Below, one piece after another: positions 12,745 through 21,513 of a stretch of DNA of 35,645 bases. How positions within the stretch are numbered: position 1 is the stretch's first letter; each line of letters opens with the position of its first letter. The position numbers were made by a program, and so were the translations under genes. Location: the IMG/VR virus record IMGVR_UViG_3300011113_000271, positions 1 through 35,645 of that record. One strand, written 5' to 3'. Under the pieces are notes generated by a model. It was not told where the DNA came from and searched no databases. It saw nothing but the letters and a program-made list of their open reading frames with translations. Source of the stretch: a virus.

Positions 12745-14178
12745 TTATAATCCTAACGCAGCCTTTCGTTGTTTTAACTGTGCAGCTCTCTGCTTAATAT
12801 CTGCAGGAAGCGCAGCGCCTTGCTGTTGAAGTCTATTAGCTTCTTCCACAAGAGCAGCTTCTTCCATTGCGACAGCTTCAGCAGTATCTGCTGTGGGAGC
12901 TGCCATAGGAGTTGCTGTAGGAGCAGGCGCAGCCTCTCCGGTAGGAGACAACTGATTCATAAGCGAACTGAAGTCTGCTGTTCCTACGTTAGGACGCTCA
13001 ACATTAACCTTACGCGCTGACCGAGGAATGAGCGGCTGCTGAGTGCGAATCATCAAATCAAGGTCGGCGTTAATTTCTTGCGGAGACCTCGATGCGTTTG
13101 CAGTAATAATCCTAGACTTATCCAGCATTTTGTTTGCAACATCTCTGATGTTACGCGCAAAGGTTTCTGGACCAGTTGTAAAGTCGTCGCCAAAGATTGA
13201 CAGCAAAGTTTCAAGTTCGTTTTTGGTAAGAGATGCACCATACCGAGCATTACCAATAATACTCTTAATGTTTGCAAATGGTGACTTGATAGACTTTGCA
13301 AGAACGTCAAAGTTTTTATTTGCTTTGAACTCCGCAGGAGACATCTGATCAACTCTGTTTGCAATTTCGAATATCATATTCGATATCGACATTGCATTGT
13401 TGACTTCATTGCTTTCGGCTTTGCCAAGACCAGCAGCATCAAGCGATGCCTTAAATTCATCTTCGGCAATTCTTCGCTCTGACTCTTTTTGATTTATGGC
13501 TTCTTGCAGTTGCGCTCGTGTAAGAGCAATGGCTTTTTGACGCGCAAGAGTTGGATCTTCTCCTGCATCAATAAGCTCCATTTCTTTCTTGTCTCGTTCG
13601 CTTTCAAAGCGAAGTTTCTCATTGGTTCCAAGCGTCTTTAATTCCGCATCAAGCTCATTCTTAAGCTGCAAGGTCTTTCTTCGTTCTTCTGCTGTTGCAG
13701 CAGCCTTAGCAGCATACGCACCAGTCTGAGCCTGAAGATATTGCTGACCAGCCTCGCTGCCAAGAGCGCCATACAACGCCTCTTGTCTCTGTCCAGCCTC
13801 AAGAGCACCAAGACGAATTGCCTCTTCGCGACCTTGCAGAGCAGACTGCAAGCCAAGCAATCGTGGTTGTATGTAGCTATCGTCAACACCTTCAACAAGC
13901 GCCAAACGCTCTTCGGGTGTCTTCATACGCAGCATTTGTGAACCAAGTCGTCCAGCAAGAAGAGACTGCTCAGTTGCTTGCTTACGCGCTTGATAACCAA
14001 GCAACGACGACATGAGCGCACCACCAAGAACAACGCCAAGGTTTCGTCCTACGCTACCACTAGGATTAACAAGCTGTGGCAAGGACTGTGAGAGCGCAAC
14101 CGCACCTAGTCCGTATCCTGTGTCTGTTGCAGGAACATTTAGGTTTTGTAGTGCTGTGTATAAGTCCTCGCCAGCCAT
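12745..14178 (-). CDS. Internal virion/ejection-like protein (477 aa)
   Basis: Mostly helical: an N-terminal hydrophobic Gly-rich stretch (VGRNLGVVLGGALMSSLLGYQ, about 43-63), then long Gln/Glu/Ala coiled coil (110-245), a more structured region (245-380) and a Pro/Ala/Thr-rich linker before a final helix. No enzyme motif. Size, composition and position next to the transglycosylase suggest an internal virion protein that helps form the ejection channel. The next gene starts one base downstream. No sequence family recognised with certainty. Confidence 0.75.
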   Translation of the reverse strand: MAGEDLYTALQNLNVPATDTGYGLGAVALSQSLPQLVNPSGSVGRNLGVVLGGALMSSLLGYQARKQATEQSLLAGRLGSQMLRMKTPEERLALVEGVDDSYIQPRLLGLQSALQGREEAIRLGALEAGQRQEALYGALGSEAGQQYLQAQTGAYAAKAAATAEERRKTLQLKNELDAELKTLGTNEKLRFESERDKKEMELIDAGEDPTLARQKAIALTRAQLQEAINQKESERRIAEDEFKASLDAAGLGKAESNEVNNAMSISNMIFEIANRVDQMSPAEFKANKNFDVLAKSIKSPFANIKSIIGNARYGASLTKNELETLLSIFGDDFTTGPETFARNIRDVANKMLDKSRIITANASRSPQEINADLDLMIRTQQPLIPRSARKVNVERPNVGTADFSSLMNQLSPTGEAAPAPTATPMAAPTADTAEAVAMEEAALVEEANRLQQQGAALPADIKQRAAQLKQRKAALGL

Positions 14179-14188
14179 GATAGCTTCC

Positions 14189-15148
14189 TTATTTGTTGTA
14201 TTGTTGGTTCAAGTAGTTCTGAAATGCACTGGTAAACCCAGCAGCGCCGCCTTGAATTGCGGAATTCGCATAGTTTTGATTAGCACCTTGTGGAGCATAG
14301 TTTTGAGCCATTTGACCAAGAAGATACTGACCAAAATAGTCCGTGCCTCCTCCTCCGCCGCCGCCACCTCCACGAGGAGTAGCCTTAATTTGTTGCAGCT
14401 TGTACTTATTCTCAAGAGCAGCAAGTTCCTTGTTAAACGCTTGTTGTTGAGCCGCAAGATCCATGGCAGCGCGAGTTCCATACTGCGCCATGTACGGTGC
14501 CATATATTGTCCAGCAATTTGACCAGGAAGTAATGATGTTCCAGTTGCTTGCTCAAACCCTTGCTTCTGAACAGCATACGCCTGCTGCGTTGCTGCGTTC
14601 TGAGCTTCTTGACGAGCTATGTCCTGCCTGTCAGCAAGTTGCTTGGCAAGAGTCTTATAGGCTTCAGAGTTAGGATCTAATCCACGCTCTGCCATAGACT
14701 GCTGAAAGTCTTGGTTCTGTCTCGCAAACTCTGCTTCGTTACGTCTCTGGAACTGCTCATACACAGCGTTGTATGCACGATTCATCTGCTCGCCAAACTG
14801 AGGTTCGTACTGCTGCTGGAAGGTGGCAGGATTAAACTGCGAGGCATACCCACCCATCTGTTGAAATAGATCAGACCCTACGTTTCCTACTGCAGCATCT
14901 TCAGCGCGAACGTCAGCGCCTACTTGTGGTGCTTGATTACCTGGACCTTTTGGCACCCATTGCTGCCAATTAAGACCATACTTGCCGCCAAGAGTCTCAA
15001 GACGTTTTGCAGCGTTTTGAAACTCAGGAGAGCCAAAAGCGTACTTCTTTATGTTCTCTTGAGCAGCCTTGTACTTCTCCATGTCTCGTGGGTCACGAGG
15101 AGGACTCTTTTGTCCAGCTTTAGGATTCTTTGCTAATGCGCCAGCCAT
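14189..15148 (-). CDS. Internal virion-like protein with nine-glycine linker (319 aa)
   Basis: Gln/Ala/Tyr-rich helical protein. A basic Pro-rich N-terminus (KNPKAGQKSPPRDPRD) precedes a helical region (about 100-255) full of QQQ, EFARQNQDF and AATQQAYAVQKQ. A run of nine glycines at about 260-268 then separates a short C-terminal part rich in Asn, Gln and Gly. Located between tail nozzle and ejection proteins, it is likely a structural component carried in the head or neck. Unknown family. Confidence 0.72.
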   Translation of the reverse strand: MAGALAKNPKAGQKSPPRDPRDMEKYKAAQENIKKYAFGSPEFQNAAKRLETLGGKYGLNWQQWVPKGPGNQAPQVGADVRAEDAAVGNVGSDLFQQMGGYASQFNPATFQQQYEPQFGEQMNRAYNAVYEQFQRRNEAEFARQNQDFQQSMAERGLDPNSEAYKTLAKQLADRQDIARQEAQNAATQQAYAVQKQGFEQATGTSLLPGQIAGQYMAPYMAQYGTRAAMDLAAQQQAFNKELAALENKYKLQQIKATPRGGGGGGGGGTDYFGQYLLGQMAQNYAPQGANQNYANSAIQGGAAGFTSAFQNYLNQQYNK

Positions 15149-15150
15149 AA

Positions 15151-16725
15151 CTATACTTGACCTCCTATATCAAAACGTACCTCAAAGCCGTAAAATTGGC
15201 AGGATGTATTCTTTACTGCTCCACCAACTTTTATTGATGCACAGTGGCCTTGTCCCTTAACTGCATACCTGTCAAACACATACTCAACTCCTGACGACCA
15301 AGGAGTAAACGTAGGCGAGCCTCCCGTACTTCCCCAAGCGCTTCCCCATGGCGTAAAGTAGCCAGGAGAAAGCGTTGTTGTTGAGACGGTTTGAGTCTGC
15401 TTAAAGTCTGTGTCCAATCCAACATTAAACGTAATGCCACGCTTAATCTTAAGTAGCGGCCTGATATCCTTATACGCCTTGTAGTTTCCGCGACTGTCAT
15501 AAAAGCTAAACGGTCCACGAATAGTGAACGAAGTGCTCTGACCAGTACCGCCAGACAACAACACAGCGTCAGCTTGTCCCGTCTCTCCCTTCCAGATATT
15601 GCCTACGTTAGAGCCATAGTAAGGAAGATTGTTGAACACACAAGACGATACGGCGTCCGTGTTTGCGGCCATATCAAACTTTGTCCAGCCTTTTGTATCA
15701 ATGCTGTAGACAAGGAAGAATGACGTAGTGGAAGAGCTTGGTACGTTAATGTACACCCTGCGGCCAGCAGGCCAAAAGAATCCAGTCCACTTGTGACTAA
15801 ACGATATTTGCGTTGAGTACTCAGTGATAAGTGGGTTGATTTTCTGGCTAACTACATTAAGCGCCTGCTCTGGGTCTTGTTGGAATAGCGCTGAGACAGG
15901 GACGATTCCTTGCTGCGTAATAATCCAGATGTCGTTGTTAACGCGAATGAAAGCTCGATAACCGAGAGGACGACCAATAAAGTAACGAGCAACCAGACCC
16001 CAAGTGTTAGCATCTCCAGCATAGCTACCCGTATAGAAAACAATCTCTCCCTCGCTGCTTACAGCCATGAACAATGACTGAGAGCTTTGAGAGAATTGGT
16101 TTGTAAAACTGCTGGTAAACAGGAGTCTGCCACCTCGCGTGAAAACGTACTGAAAGTCAAAGCTGGTAAGAGCAGGAGTTCCACCAGTTCCAGTTACCTG
16201 CACACCTCCGTACCATACTTTTGATGTGTTCTTTTCTACGAAGTAAAGACGTTCCTTGTAAGCGTTTACATTTATAAGGTTGGAAAGAGTTACGCCAGTA
16301 AAGGTTACATTTGTCGCAGCAACGCCATTGCCTGTGTATACTTTTGCGTTATCAACGCCATTACAAAGGTACATGTTGTTTGCAAAGACAATGCTTTGAA
16401 ACTCTCCGTTCGTATGCGCTGGTGTGCTTGTAACATCTGTTACAACAGCAGAAGTACTTATTGAGTAAAGTTTGTTAGACGTTGCAACAACTAGCTCAGA
16501 GTTCCCATCTGCTCTGTGCAGCGTTTCAGTAAACGTAATAGGCGTGGTGCCTGCAAGGCTTGTTGGCGCAACAAACTCTGTGTAGCCATTGCGTACCGTA
16601 GGAGAGCCAGCACCAGGAAACACGTTTACCAATTCCAACGCATAGGTTGGCTCCATGTTATCAATGGCGCTCACTAGGTCGAGGCCATTGTACGGAGGTG
16701 GCATTGTGTAACCTTGAAACGCCAT
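15151..16725 (-). CDS. Tail nozzle / DNA stabilisation protein (P22 gp10-like)
   Basis: 524 residues, almost entirely beta-rich. Opening ALELVNVFPGAGSPTVRNGY (about 29-48) followed by repeated short strands such as KLYSIS, NNMYLCNGVD, YKERLYFVEKN, NDIWIITQQGIVPV and WKGETGQ is the beta-propeller type pattern of podovirus nozzle proteins, which plug the tail and hold packaged DNA. It is preceded in the operon by the adaptor protein and followed by internal virion proteins, the same order as in P22-like phages. Starts at ATG 16725 two bases after the upstream stop. Confidence 0.78.
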   Translation of the reverse strand: MAFQGYTMPPPYNGLDLVSAIDNMEPTYALELVNVFPGAGSPTVRNGYTEFVAPTSLAGTTPITFTETLHRADGNSELVVATSNKLYSISTSAVVTDVTSTPAHTNGEFQSIVFANNMYLCNGVDNAKVYTGNGVAATNVTFTGVTLSNLINVNAYKERLYFVEKNTSKVWYGGVQVTGTGGTPALTSFDFQYVFTRGGRLLFTSSFTNQFSQSSQSLFMAVSSEGEIVFYTGSYAGDANTWGLVARYFIGRPLGYRAFIRVNNDIWIITQQGIVPVSALFQQDPEQALNVVSQKINPLITEYSTQISFSHKWTGFFWPAGRRVYINVPSSSTTSFFLVYSIDTKGWTKFDMAANTDAVSSCVFNNLPYYGSNVGNIWKGETGQADAVLLSGGTGQSTSFTIRGPFSFYDSRGNYKAYKDIRPLLKIKRGITFNVGLDTDFKQTQTVSTTTLSPGYFTPWGSAWGSTGGSPTFTPWSSGVEYVFDRYAVKGQGHCASIKVGGAVKNTSCQFYGFEVRFDIGGQV

Positions 16726-16727
16726 TG

Positions 16728-17249
16728 TTACCTTCTATACATTTCCAAAAGACGCGCAATATCCATATCAGATGTTTGCGGTTGTGGTTGTCTTCTTGCA
16801 GCAACCATGGCCTGCAGCTCTGGTCCACTCATGCGCGATACCTGGCTAAGAGACAAAGGTTGCTGTTGCTGCATTGCCATCCCTGGATACGCTATTGCTG
16901 GACTGGCAGGATTATAATTTGGCATCATTGAAGAAAACCCGCCTGGCGCAGGAGGCCGCCTTGCTGGTTGATTAGCAGCATTCTCGATCAGAGCTTGGTA
17001 GTTAGGTGGAGGAGCTTGCGTCATGCTCTCAGTTAATCGCTGACCAATTCCTTGTCCTTGTCGAGGCAACACTCTTCCGCGACCAGTCATTAACTCGCCG
17101 CCAGGAGTGCGATACACGCCAGGACTAAGACGCTCAGATCCGCGAGGAGGTGCAATGTATCTACCTTTGTTTTCATCAAAGTTGGGAGACCCTCCTGCGT
17201 ATACTCGTCCTCCTGTCTTAGGAGTTTTTGTCATTGCACCCTTAGCCAT
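16728..17249 (-). CDS. Pro/Gln-rich structural-region protein (173 aa)
   Basis: Low-complexity protein with many Pro, Gln, Arg and Gly and a short run of glutamines (MAMQQQQPLSLSQ). Predicted disordered for most of its length with one terminal helix (DMDIARLLEMYRR). No family recognised. It is tightly packed between two structural genes (1- and 2-nt gaps) and so is probably a minor virion or assembly protein. A polybasic N-terminus (AKGAMTKTPKTGGR) might contact DNA. Confidence 0.68.
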   Translation of the reverse strand: MAKGAMTKTPKTGGRVYAGGSPNFDENKGRYIAPPRGSERLSPGVYRTPGGELMTGRGRVLPRQGQGIGQRLTESMTQAPPPNYQALIENAANQPARRPPAPGGFSSMMPNYNPASPAIAYPGMAMQQQQPLSLSQVSRMSGPELQAMVAARRQPQPQTSDMDIARLLEMYRR

Positions 17250-17250
17250 A

Positions 17251-18438
17251 TTACTTACCCTTGCTTGCTTTATAGTTTGCTCGTAGCGATTCTTTTACGG
17301 TCTTTGCAGGACCAACATGACCTTTATCGTTCATGTACATTCCTGGTGAAACGCGAACCACCTCACCCTTTGCAGGTCGTTGCACAGGAGCAGTTGGTGT
17401 TGGCACTTGAGCACCAGCCTGTTTTGCAAAGGTTGACTGACCAAGCATAGCTCTGATGTTGTTTTGCACGTCTTGCTCAGACTTTGCGTTTGAGGTCACA
17501 GCGTTTACAAGCATTCCAGTATACTGCTCTGGCTTAACCTGCTTTGGAGCTTCTGCGTAAATGTTGCGGATTATGGGATCAATCTGATCGGTAGCGTACT
17601 TTGCCAATGGATTGCTGAAGTCAACATCCCACGCCTGTCGGCTAGTTTTGCCGTCAATGTTCTCGCCTACGTTTTTGTAGCGAGTCTTGCCATCAAGTCC
17701 GATGTTAAACTTTGAGCCATCGGCAAGCGTTACATGATAATTCTTATCGGCAACGCCAGTTTCTTTAAGGATGCCTCGGAAATCATCGCGCATAAGTTGT
17801 GCGTCTGACTTGCCGGTGGTCATCATTTTGCCAACAGACCGTTTGCCAGCAAGCCTTAATCCTACATTCGCAAGACCTCCAATTCCCCCTGTTGCAAGTG
17901 GAAGTGCTATGTTTGTGTAGTCAGCTCTGTTTCCTCTGCCACGAACAATATCCTTCATGCCACTTTCCCAAAGCTGATTGAGGCCAAAAGCTCCAGCGGC
18001 AGCAATTCCTGCTATTGGTAAAGCTCCTAGTCCAGCAGTCGTTGCAGCCGTTCCGCCGACAGGAGTGGCGCTTAAAAGAGTCGGAGTCGCTACTGTTCCT
18101 GCAGTTCCCGCAGTAGTGCCAGCAGTTGTTGCGCCAGCTCCAGCACCTGCTCCAGAGCTAAAAAGTCCTGCTACATTCGGAAAGCCGCGAAGAGCTTCTT
18201 GCGTAACCAGAGCTGTTCCTACAGCACCTCCAACCTGTGCGAGCTGCGCGTTGGACTGTTGCGATTCTTGTTCTCTCTGTCGTTGCTCTGGCGTCTTGCC
18301 AGGACCGAAACGTGCGGCAACTGCCTCTTGAATTTGCAGAGGATTAAGACCACGAGTTCTAAGATATGCAATGTACGCAAGTGGATCTTGGTATGTAATC
18401 TGAGGGTCTTGTTGTTGTTGAGGATAGTTCTGTGCCAT
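17251..18438 (-). CDS. Virion-associated protein with Gly/Ala hydrophobic core (395 aa)
   Basis: I take the ATG at 18438, which shares its A with the stop of the adaptor gene (TAATG). N-terminus is Gln-rich and helical; residues ~70-165 are Ala/Gly/Thr-rich and hydrophobic (GAVGTALVTQEAL, LGALPIAGIAAAGAFGLNQL), able to enter a membrane, and the C-terminal half looks globular (YHVTLADGSKFNIGLDG). This resembles internal/ejection proteins rather than enzymes. It probably acts in DNA delivery or neck assembly. Family not recognised. Confidence 0.7.
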   Translation of the reverse strand: MAQNYPQQQQDPQITYQDPLAYIAYLRTRGLNPLQIQEAVAARFGPGKTPEQRQREQESQQSNAQLAQVGGAVGTALVTQEALRGFPNVAGLFSSGAGAGAGATTAGTTAGTAGTVATPTLLSATPVGGTAATTAGLGALPIAGIAAAGAFGLNQLWESGMKDIVRGRGNRADYTNIALPLATGGIGGLANVGLRLAGKRSVGKMMTTGKSDAQLMRDDFRGILKETGVADKNYHVTLADGSKFNIGLDGKTRYKNVGENIDGKTSRQAWDVDFSNPLAKYATDQIDPIIRNIYAEAPKQVKPEQYTGMLVNAVTSNAKSEQDVQNNIRAMLGQSTFAKQAGAQVPTPTAPVQRPAKGEVVRVSPGMYMNDKGHVGPAKTVKESLRANYKASKGK

Positions 18439-19295
18439 TAGATCCACGTTCCAAATACAGCAGTTCCACTACGAGCGAACAACTCAGCGCGAGTATGACC
18501 TCCAGCATAGTAAATCTTGCCAGGATTCTCTCGGCTAAATTCTTCGTCTACTTGTTGTTTGAATGTCGGCACTACGCCAGTAAGGCCGTGTATCTGAGCA
18601 AACCGCTCAATAACACCTTGCTCAACTAACTTCTCGTTAAAGATGCTAACATCGGTGTCGGCAAGGAATTGGTCATAAGCACCGCTATAATACGTCCACG
18701 TTACGCCACCATCAGATACAGAACCACTTGTATGCGTCGGTGCCGTTGAGCCAGTAGTGCCACCAGCAGTAGTTTGATAGTAGTTGCCGTTATAGAAGCA
18801 GTAAGCATTTGCAGCAAAAACAGTGCTTGCTATCCATGTCTTAGGACGCACACACCTATCGGCAATGTACTCAAAAACAATTATGTCGCCACTTGCTGAC
18901 GGTGTTGGACTAATAAGCAACTGACTATTACTGAGTCCTCTAATTTGGAATCGCTGGTAGATGGTAGTGTTAAGACCAAAGCCTCGGATCTCTCCGTACT
19001 CCTGCTCGGTCATTGGACCAAGGATTCTCCAGCGTGTGCTGCTATTCCAGAATGTCTCGTACTGATACCAGGAAAACGCAGCAGGAAGGTCATAGGTTGC
19101 TTGTCCGTTAACAAGCGTAATAGACCCAGCAGCATAACATTTCGGCCACGGATACGACTCAAAAATGTCCTTGTTTATGCGCTGGGTCATCGCCAGCAAC
19201 TGTTTCGTTGTGGTCTCTGATGAGCCAATAACAGTCGACTCTACGGTATACCCGCACTCAGCCGCCACATTTGAAACAATCGTTGCTAAACTCAT
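18438..19295 (-). CDS. Head-tail adaptor (P22 gp4 / tail tubular A-like) with inserted module
   Basis: 285 residues. The N-terminal helix pattern (ETTTKQLLAMTQRINKDIFESYPW split: KQLLAMTQRI, DIFESYPWP, about 31-52), then ATYDLPAAFSWYQYETFW and the strand pair QIRGLSNSQLLISPTPS followed by VFEYIADRC, are typical of gp4-like adaptors that bind the portal and hold the tail. Between about 149 and 206 is an inserted beta-rich segment (GNYYQTTAGGTTGSTAPTH ... DGGVTWTYYSG) of the kind found in fibre and carbohydrate-contact modules. The ending helices (FNEKLVEQGVIERFAQIHG) resume the adaptor fold. Confidence 0.78.
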   Translation of the reverse strand: MSLATIVSNVAAECGYTVESTVIGSSETTTKQLLAMTQRINKDIFESYPWPKCYAAGSITLVNGQATYDLPAAFSWYQYETFWNSSTRWRILGPMTEQEYGEIRGFGLNTTIYQRFQIRGLSNSQLLISPTPSASGDIIVFEYIADRCVRPKTWIASTVFAANAYCFYNGNYYQTTAGGTTGSTAPTHTSGSVSDGGVTWTYYSGAYDQFLADTDVSIFNEKLVEQGVIERFAQIHGLTGVVPTFKQQVDEEFSRENPGKIYYAGGHTRAELFARSGTAVFGTWI

Positions 19296-19996
19296 ACGGC
19301 TAATTTCCTTGGTCTACCCCTACGCTTGGGAGCTTCAGCGATAGGTTCTTCAGCAGTAACGTCTTCACCTTCATCTAAACCGTAAGAAAACTCAGTAGAA
19401 CGGATCACCTCCTTTCTCTGTGGTCGTAGGTCAATGCCTTCGTTACCTTCCACGCGTTGCATCAACAGCTCCACTTGCTCCCTAAGTTTTGCTGTTTGTG
19501 CCTCCGCACGTTCAAGTTGCTGCTTTAACGTAGTAACTTGATACTGAGATGAGTTGGCTGCATCCATCCAATCCTTAGCCATTTTAATGAAACGGCCTGT
19601 TGGTCCGAGCTTGCGACGAAGCTCATCATGAGCCTCTGCCAACTGTTCTACGGTCTTAAACCCAAGATGCTGCAGCTCTCGCAGGGTGGCACCGTTCATA
19701 AGCGGCCACTCAGCAAGAGGCGTTCCGCTTACTACAGGCTCGTTACCAGCCTTAAAAGCGGCGTACAGGTCTGGGTATTCCTCGATATCTTGTGGTTCAA
19801 TGCGTCTAACAGTCTCATCTCCACCTGGATACTGAATAGAGATAGACGGAATCTCATCAAAAATTGCTCTACCAGCAGTAAAGCTCTTTTCGCGATTCTC
19901 ATTGTAAGCATTGAAAAAACGAACATTTGCACCATGGTATCGGCGACGATTCTGTTGTCGTCCGTTCATAATGGCGTCCCAGTCTATTTGTGGCAT
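19292..19996 (-). CDS. Conserved structural-module protein with C-terminal AT-hook (234 aa)
   Basis: Start placed at ATG 19996 behind GGAGAAAT; the frame is open upstream without a ribosome site. Residues ~55-150 (PSISIQYPGGDETVRR, GTPLAEWPLM, LGFKTVEQLAEAHDE) match a protein seen in structural operons of many podo-like phages. A coiled coil follows (TTLKQQLERAEAQTAKLREQ), and the protein ends KRRGRPRKLAV, a clear AT-hook for minor-groove DNA binding. Overlap with the adaptor gene suggests co-production. A role at the head-neck DNA interface is plausible but inferred. Confidence 0.75.
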   Translation of the reverse strand: MPQIDWDAIMNGRQQNRRRYHGANVRFFNAYNENREKSFTAGRAIFDEIPSISIQYPGGDETVRRIEPQDIEEYPDLYAAFKAGNEPVVSGTPLAEWPLMNGATLRELQHLGFKTVEQLAEAHDELRRKLGPTGRFIKMAKDWMDAANSSQYQVTTLKQQLERAEAQTAKLREQVELLMQRVEGNEGIDLRPQRKEVIRSTEFSYGLDEGEDVTAEEPIAEAPKRRGRPRKLAV

Positions 19997-20071
19997 ATTT
20001 CTCCTATAAAAAGATTGCCTATGCCTTCTGTATACACCGAAACATAAAACTTGGGATCTCCACAAATTCGC

Positions 20072-20860
20072 TTACAAAGTTGGCGGTCCAGATTTATAGG
20101 GATGAGAAACTGGCAGTTTGCTTACCAGTCCCCACTTCCAAGCTAAATATCCTTCTAATTTTTGCCGGTCTGTAGTGGAAAGATTGGTTGCCGCAATCAC
20201 TATTTCCGACAACGATCCTTTCAATGGCTGACCAAATAGAACTGATGTTCCAATACGAGGGTTAGCGGCATTGCGAGCCGAAGTACCCGGCGTTACCGTA
20301 GCCTCTATAGTTCCATTTAACGCTAAAATACGGGAGGACGTGCTTTCTACGCCTACTGCTATGTTGTAAGCACCTGATGTAACCGAAGTTGTACTATCAG
20401 TGATCGGAACAGCATCTTGAGCCCAATATCGTACTTTGCTCGTGCTGACGAATCTCAGTAACAAACCTCCGCCGTAAGCAATACTATTGCTTTCGTCAAG
20501 AATATGCTGATCGGTTGTAGGTGCTGTCGTCGCCACTACAACTGCGGAACTTTGTATTCGACTGCCTGTAAAAGCACTAGGACTTAAGAAATTATTTACA
20601 CCGTCAAAGGTTACTACTGGTTTGCCGTTCAACGCACCAGTGGTGTAAACAGGTCGATTAGCTGCGGTTACTTGGGTAGCGTGTCGGTTGTTTCCTGATT
20701 TATCACGCCACTCGCTGACCGCTGTTCCAACTAACGTAAAAGTGCTGGCATCATCGGCATCAAACCAAAGGCCAAGGTTTGCGCCTAAAGCCGCTGGAGT
20801 CCACAAGGGAACTGCGCCTCCAACTCTTGTAATTGCAAACCCTCCAATGCCGATAATCAT
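20072..20860 (-). CDS. LamG/concanavalin-like lectin domain protein (262 aa)
   Basis: Pattern GLWFDADDASTF (about 31-42), SEWRDKSGNNRHATQ, RPVYTTGALNGKPVVTFDG and the closing STTDRQKLEGYLAWKWGL ... LPVSHPYKSGPP is that of concanavalin-like domains in phage tail and surface proteins. Such domains bind carbohydrate and may decorate the capsid or tail. It follows the spike-base gene by one base. Contact with a host glycan is likely but unproven. Confidence 0.82.
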   Translation of the reverse strand: MIIGIGGFAITRVGGAVPLWTPAALGANLGLWFDADDASTFTLVGTAVSEWRDKSGNNRHATQVTAANRPVYTTGALNGKPVVTFDGVNNFLSPSAFTGSRIQSSAVVVATTAPTTDQHILDESNSIAYGGGLLLRFVSTSKVRYWAQDAVPITDSTTSVTSGAYNIAVGVESTSSRILALNGTIEATVTPGTSARNAANPRIGTSVLFGQPLKGSLSEIVIAATNLSTTDRQKLEGYLAWKWGLVSKLPVSHPYKSGPPTL

Positions 20861-20861
20861 T

Positions 20862-21119
20862 TTAGTACAATGCTACGATAGACGTTGCAGTTGTTGCAGC
20901 CATGACTCGACTTGCAAATACAGGTAGGAGCACCCCACCTATCGGTATTGCAATCGTAACCGCAGCACTATCGTCTACACATTTGATGCTAAGATTTCCT
21001 GCTCCACCTACCCACAAAGCTCTAACGCCTGTGAGGTCTGTTGAGTCGGACGGAGTTACCGCAGCGAGTCTACGAGCAGAAAACAATGCAGTAGGATTAG
21101 AGGGTGTAAAATCTGGCAT
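20862..21119 (-). CDS. Spike base protein, Rcc01079-like (85 aa)
   Basis: A compact beta protein with TPSDSTDLTGVRALWVGGAG (22-41), a poly-small-residue strand IPIGGVLLPVFASRVMA and the C-terminal TSIVALY. This is the signature of the RCAP_Rcc01079-type spike base proteins that anchor head or tail spikes. It lies just upstream of the lectin-like gene, so the two may assemble together. Its ribosome site (AGGTG) follows the T-run of the terminator at 21129-21157, so expression relies on readthrough or processing. Confidence 0.8.
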   Translation of the reverse strand: MPDFTPSNPTALFSARRLAAVTPSDSTDLTGVRALWVGGAGNLSIKCVDDSAAVTIAIPIGGVLLPVFASRVMAATTATSIVALY

Positions 21120-21128
21120 AAATCACCT

Positions 21129-21157
21129 AAAAAACGGGGAGCTGTACAAGCCTCCCC
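21129..21157 (-). terminator. Intrinsic terminator between small capsid-region genes
   Basis: Read on the minus strand, GGGGAG pairs with CTCCCC (21136-21141/21152-21157), a 10-nt loop, followed by GTTTTTT. It lies between the stop of the gene at 21164 and the spike-base start, so it should reduce downstream late transcription. Confidence 0.75.
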
Positions 21158-21163
21158 ATCTTG

Positions 21164-21469
21164 TTATAGAGCCTTCGTAAACTTGAGGTAGAAGAAAGAC
21201 ACTCCGTTAGACACAACTACAAAGCAGTTAGTGTCAGCGTCAGCATCTTTAACTACGCCTACAAATCCAGTACCAACAGCAGCTGGAGTACCAAACGAGG
21301 TAGTAAGCTCTGCGGCAGTAGGAGTTGTATCGTTTACGTTGTTAATTGCTTGCTTAGTGCGCACACCAGCAGCAGTAGCGTTTACGACAGCAGAATTAAC
21401 TCCGTCGCAAATCTGCACAGCTTGCTCAGGTGGCAAACCAAGTCCAATAAGGTTTGTAACTGTTGGCAT
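21164..21469 (-). CDS. Small capsid-region protein (101 aa)
   Basis: Start at ATG 21469 behind CGAGGA, in the space after the upstream terminator. The protein has MPTVTNLIGLGLPPEQAVQI at its N-terminus (helix) and a beta-rich C-terminal half (GTGFVGVVKDADADTNCFVVVSN). Similar small proteins follow the capsid gene in several phages and are likely virion decoration or base components. No certain family. Confidence 0.68.
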   Translation of the reverse strand: MPTVTNLIGLGLPPEQAVQICDGVNSAVVNATAAGVRTKQAINNVNDTTPTAAELTTSFGTPAAVGTGFVGVVKDADADTNCFVVVSNGVSFFYLKFTKAL

Positions 21470-21479
21470 AAATTCCTCG

Positions 21480-21506
21480 AAAAAAAGCGGGGTATTTCTA
21501 CCCCGC
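21480..21506 (-). terminator. Strong intrinsic terminator after the decoration gene
   Basis: On the minus strand GCGGGGTA pairs with TACCCCGC (21499-21506/21487-21494) with a GAAA tetraloop, followed by seven T. It is the best intrinsic terminator in the window and lies just downstream of the gene at 21514-22011. Confidence 0.9.
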
Positions 21507-21513
21507 CTCAACC

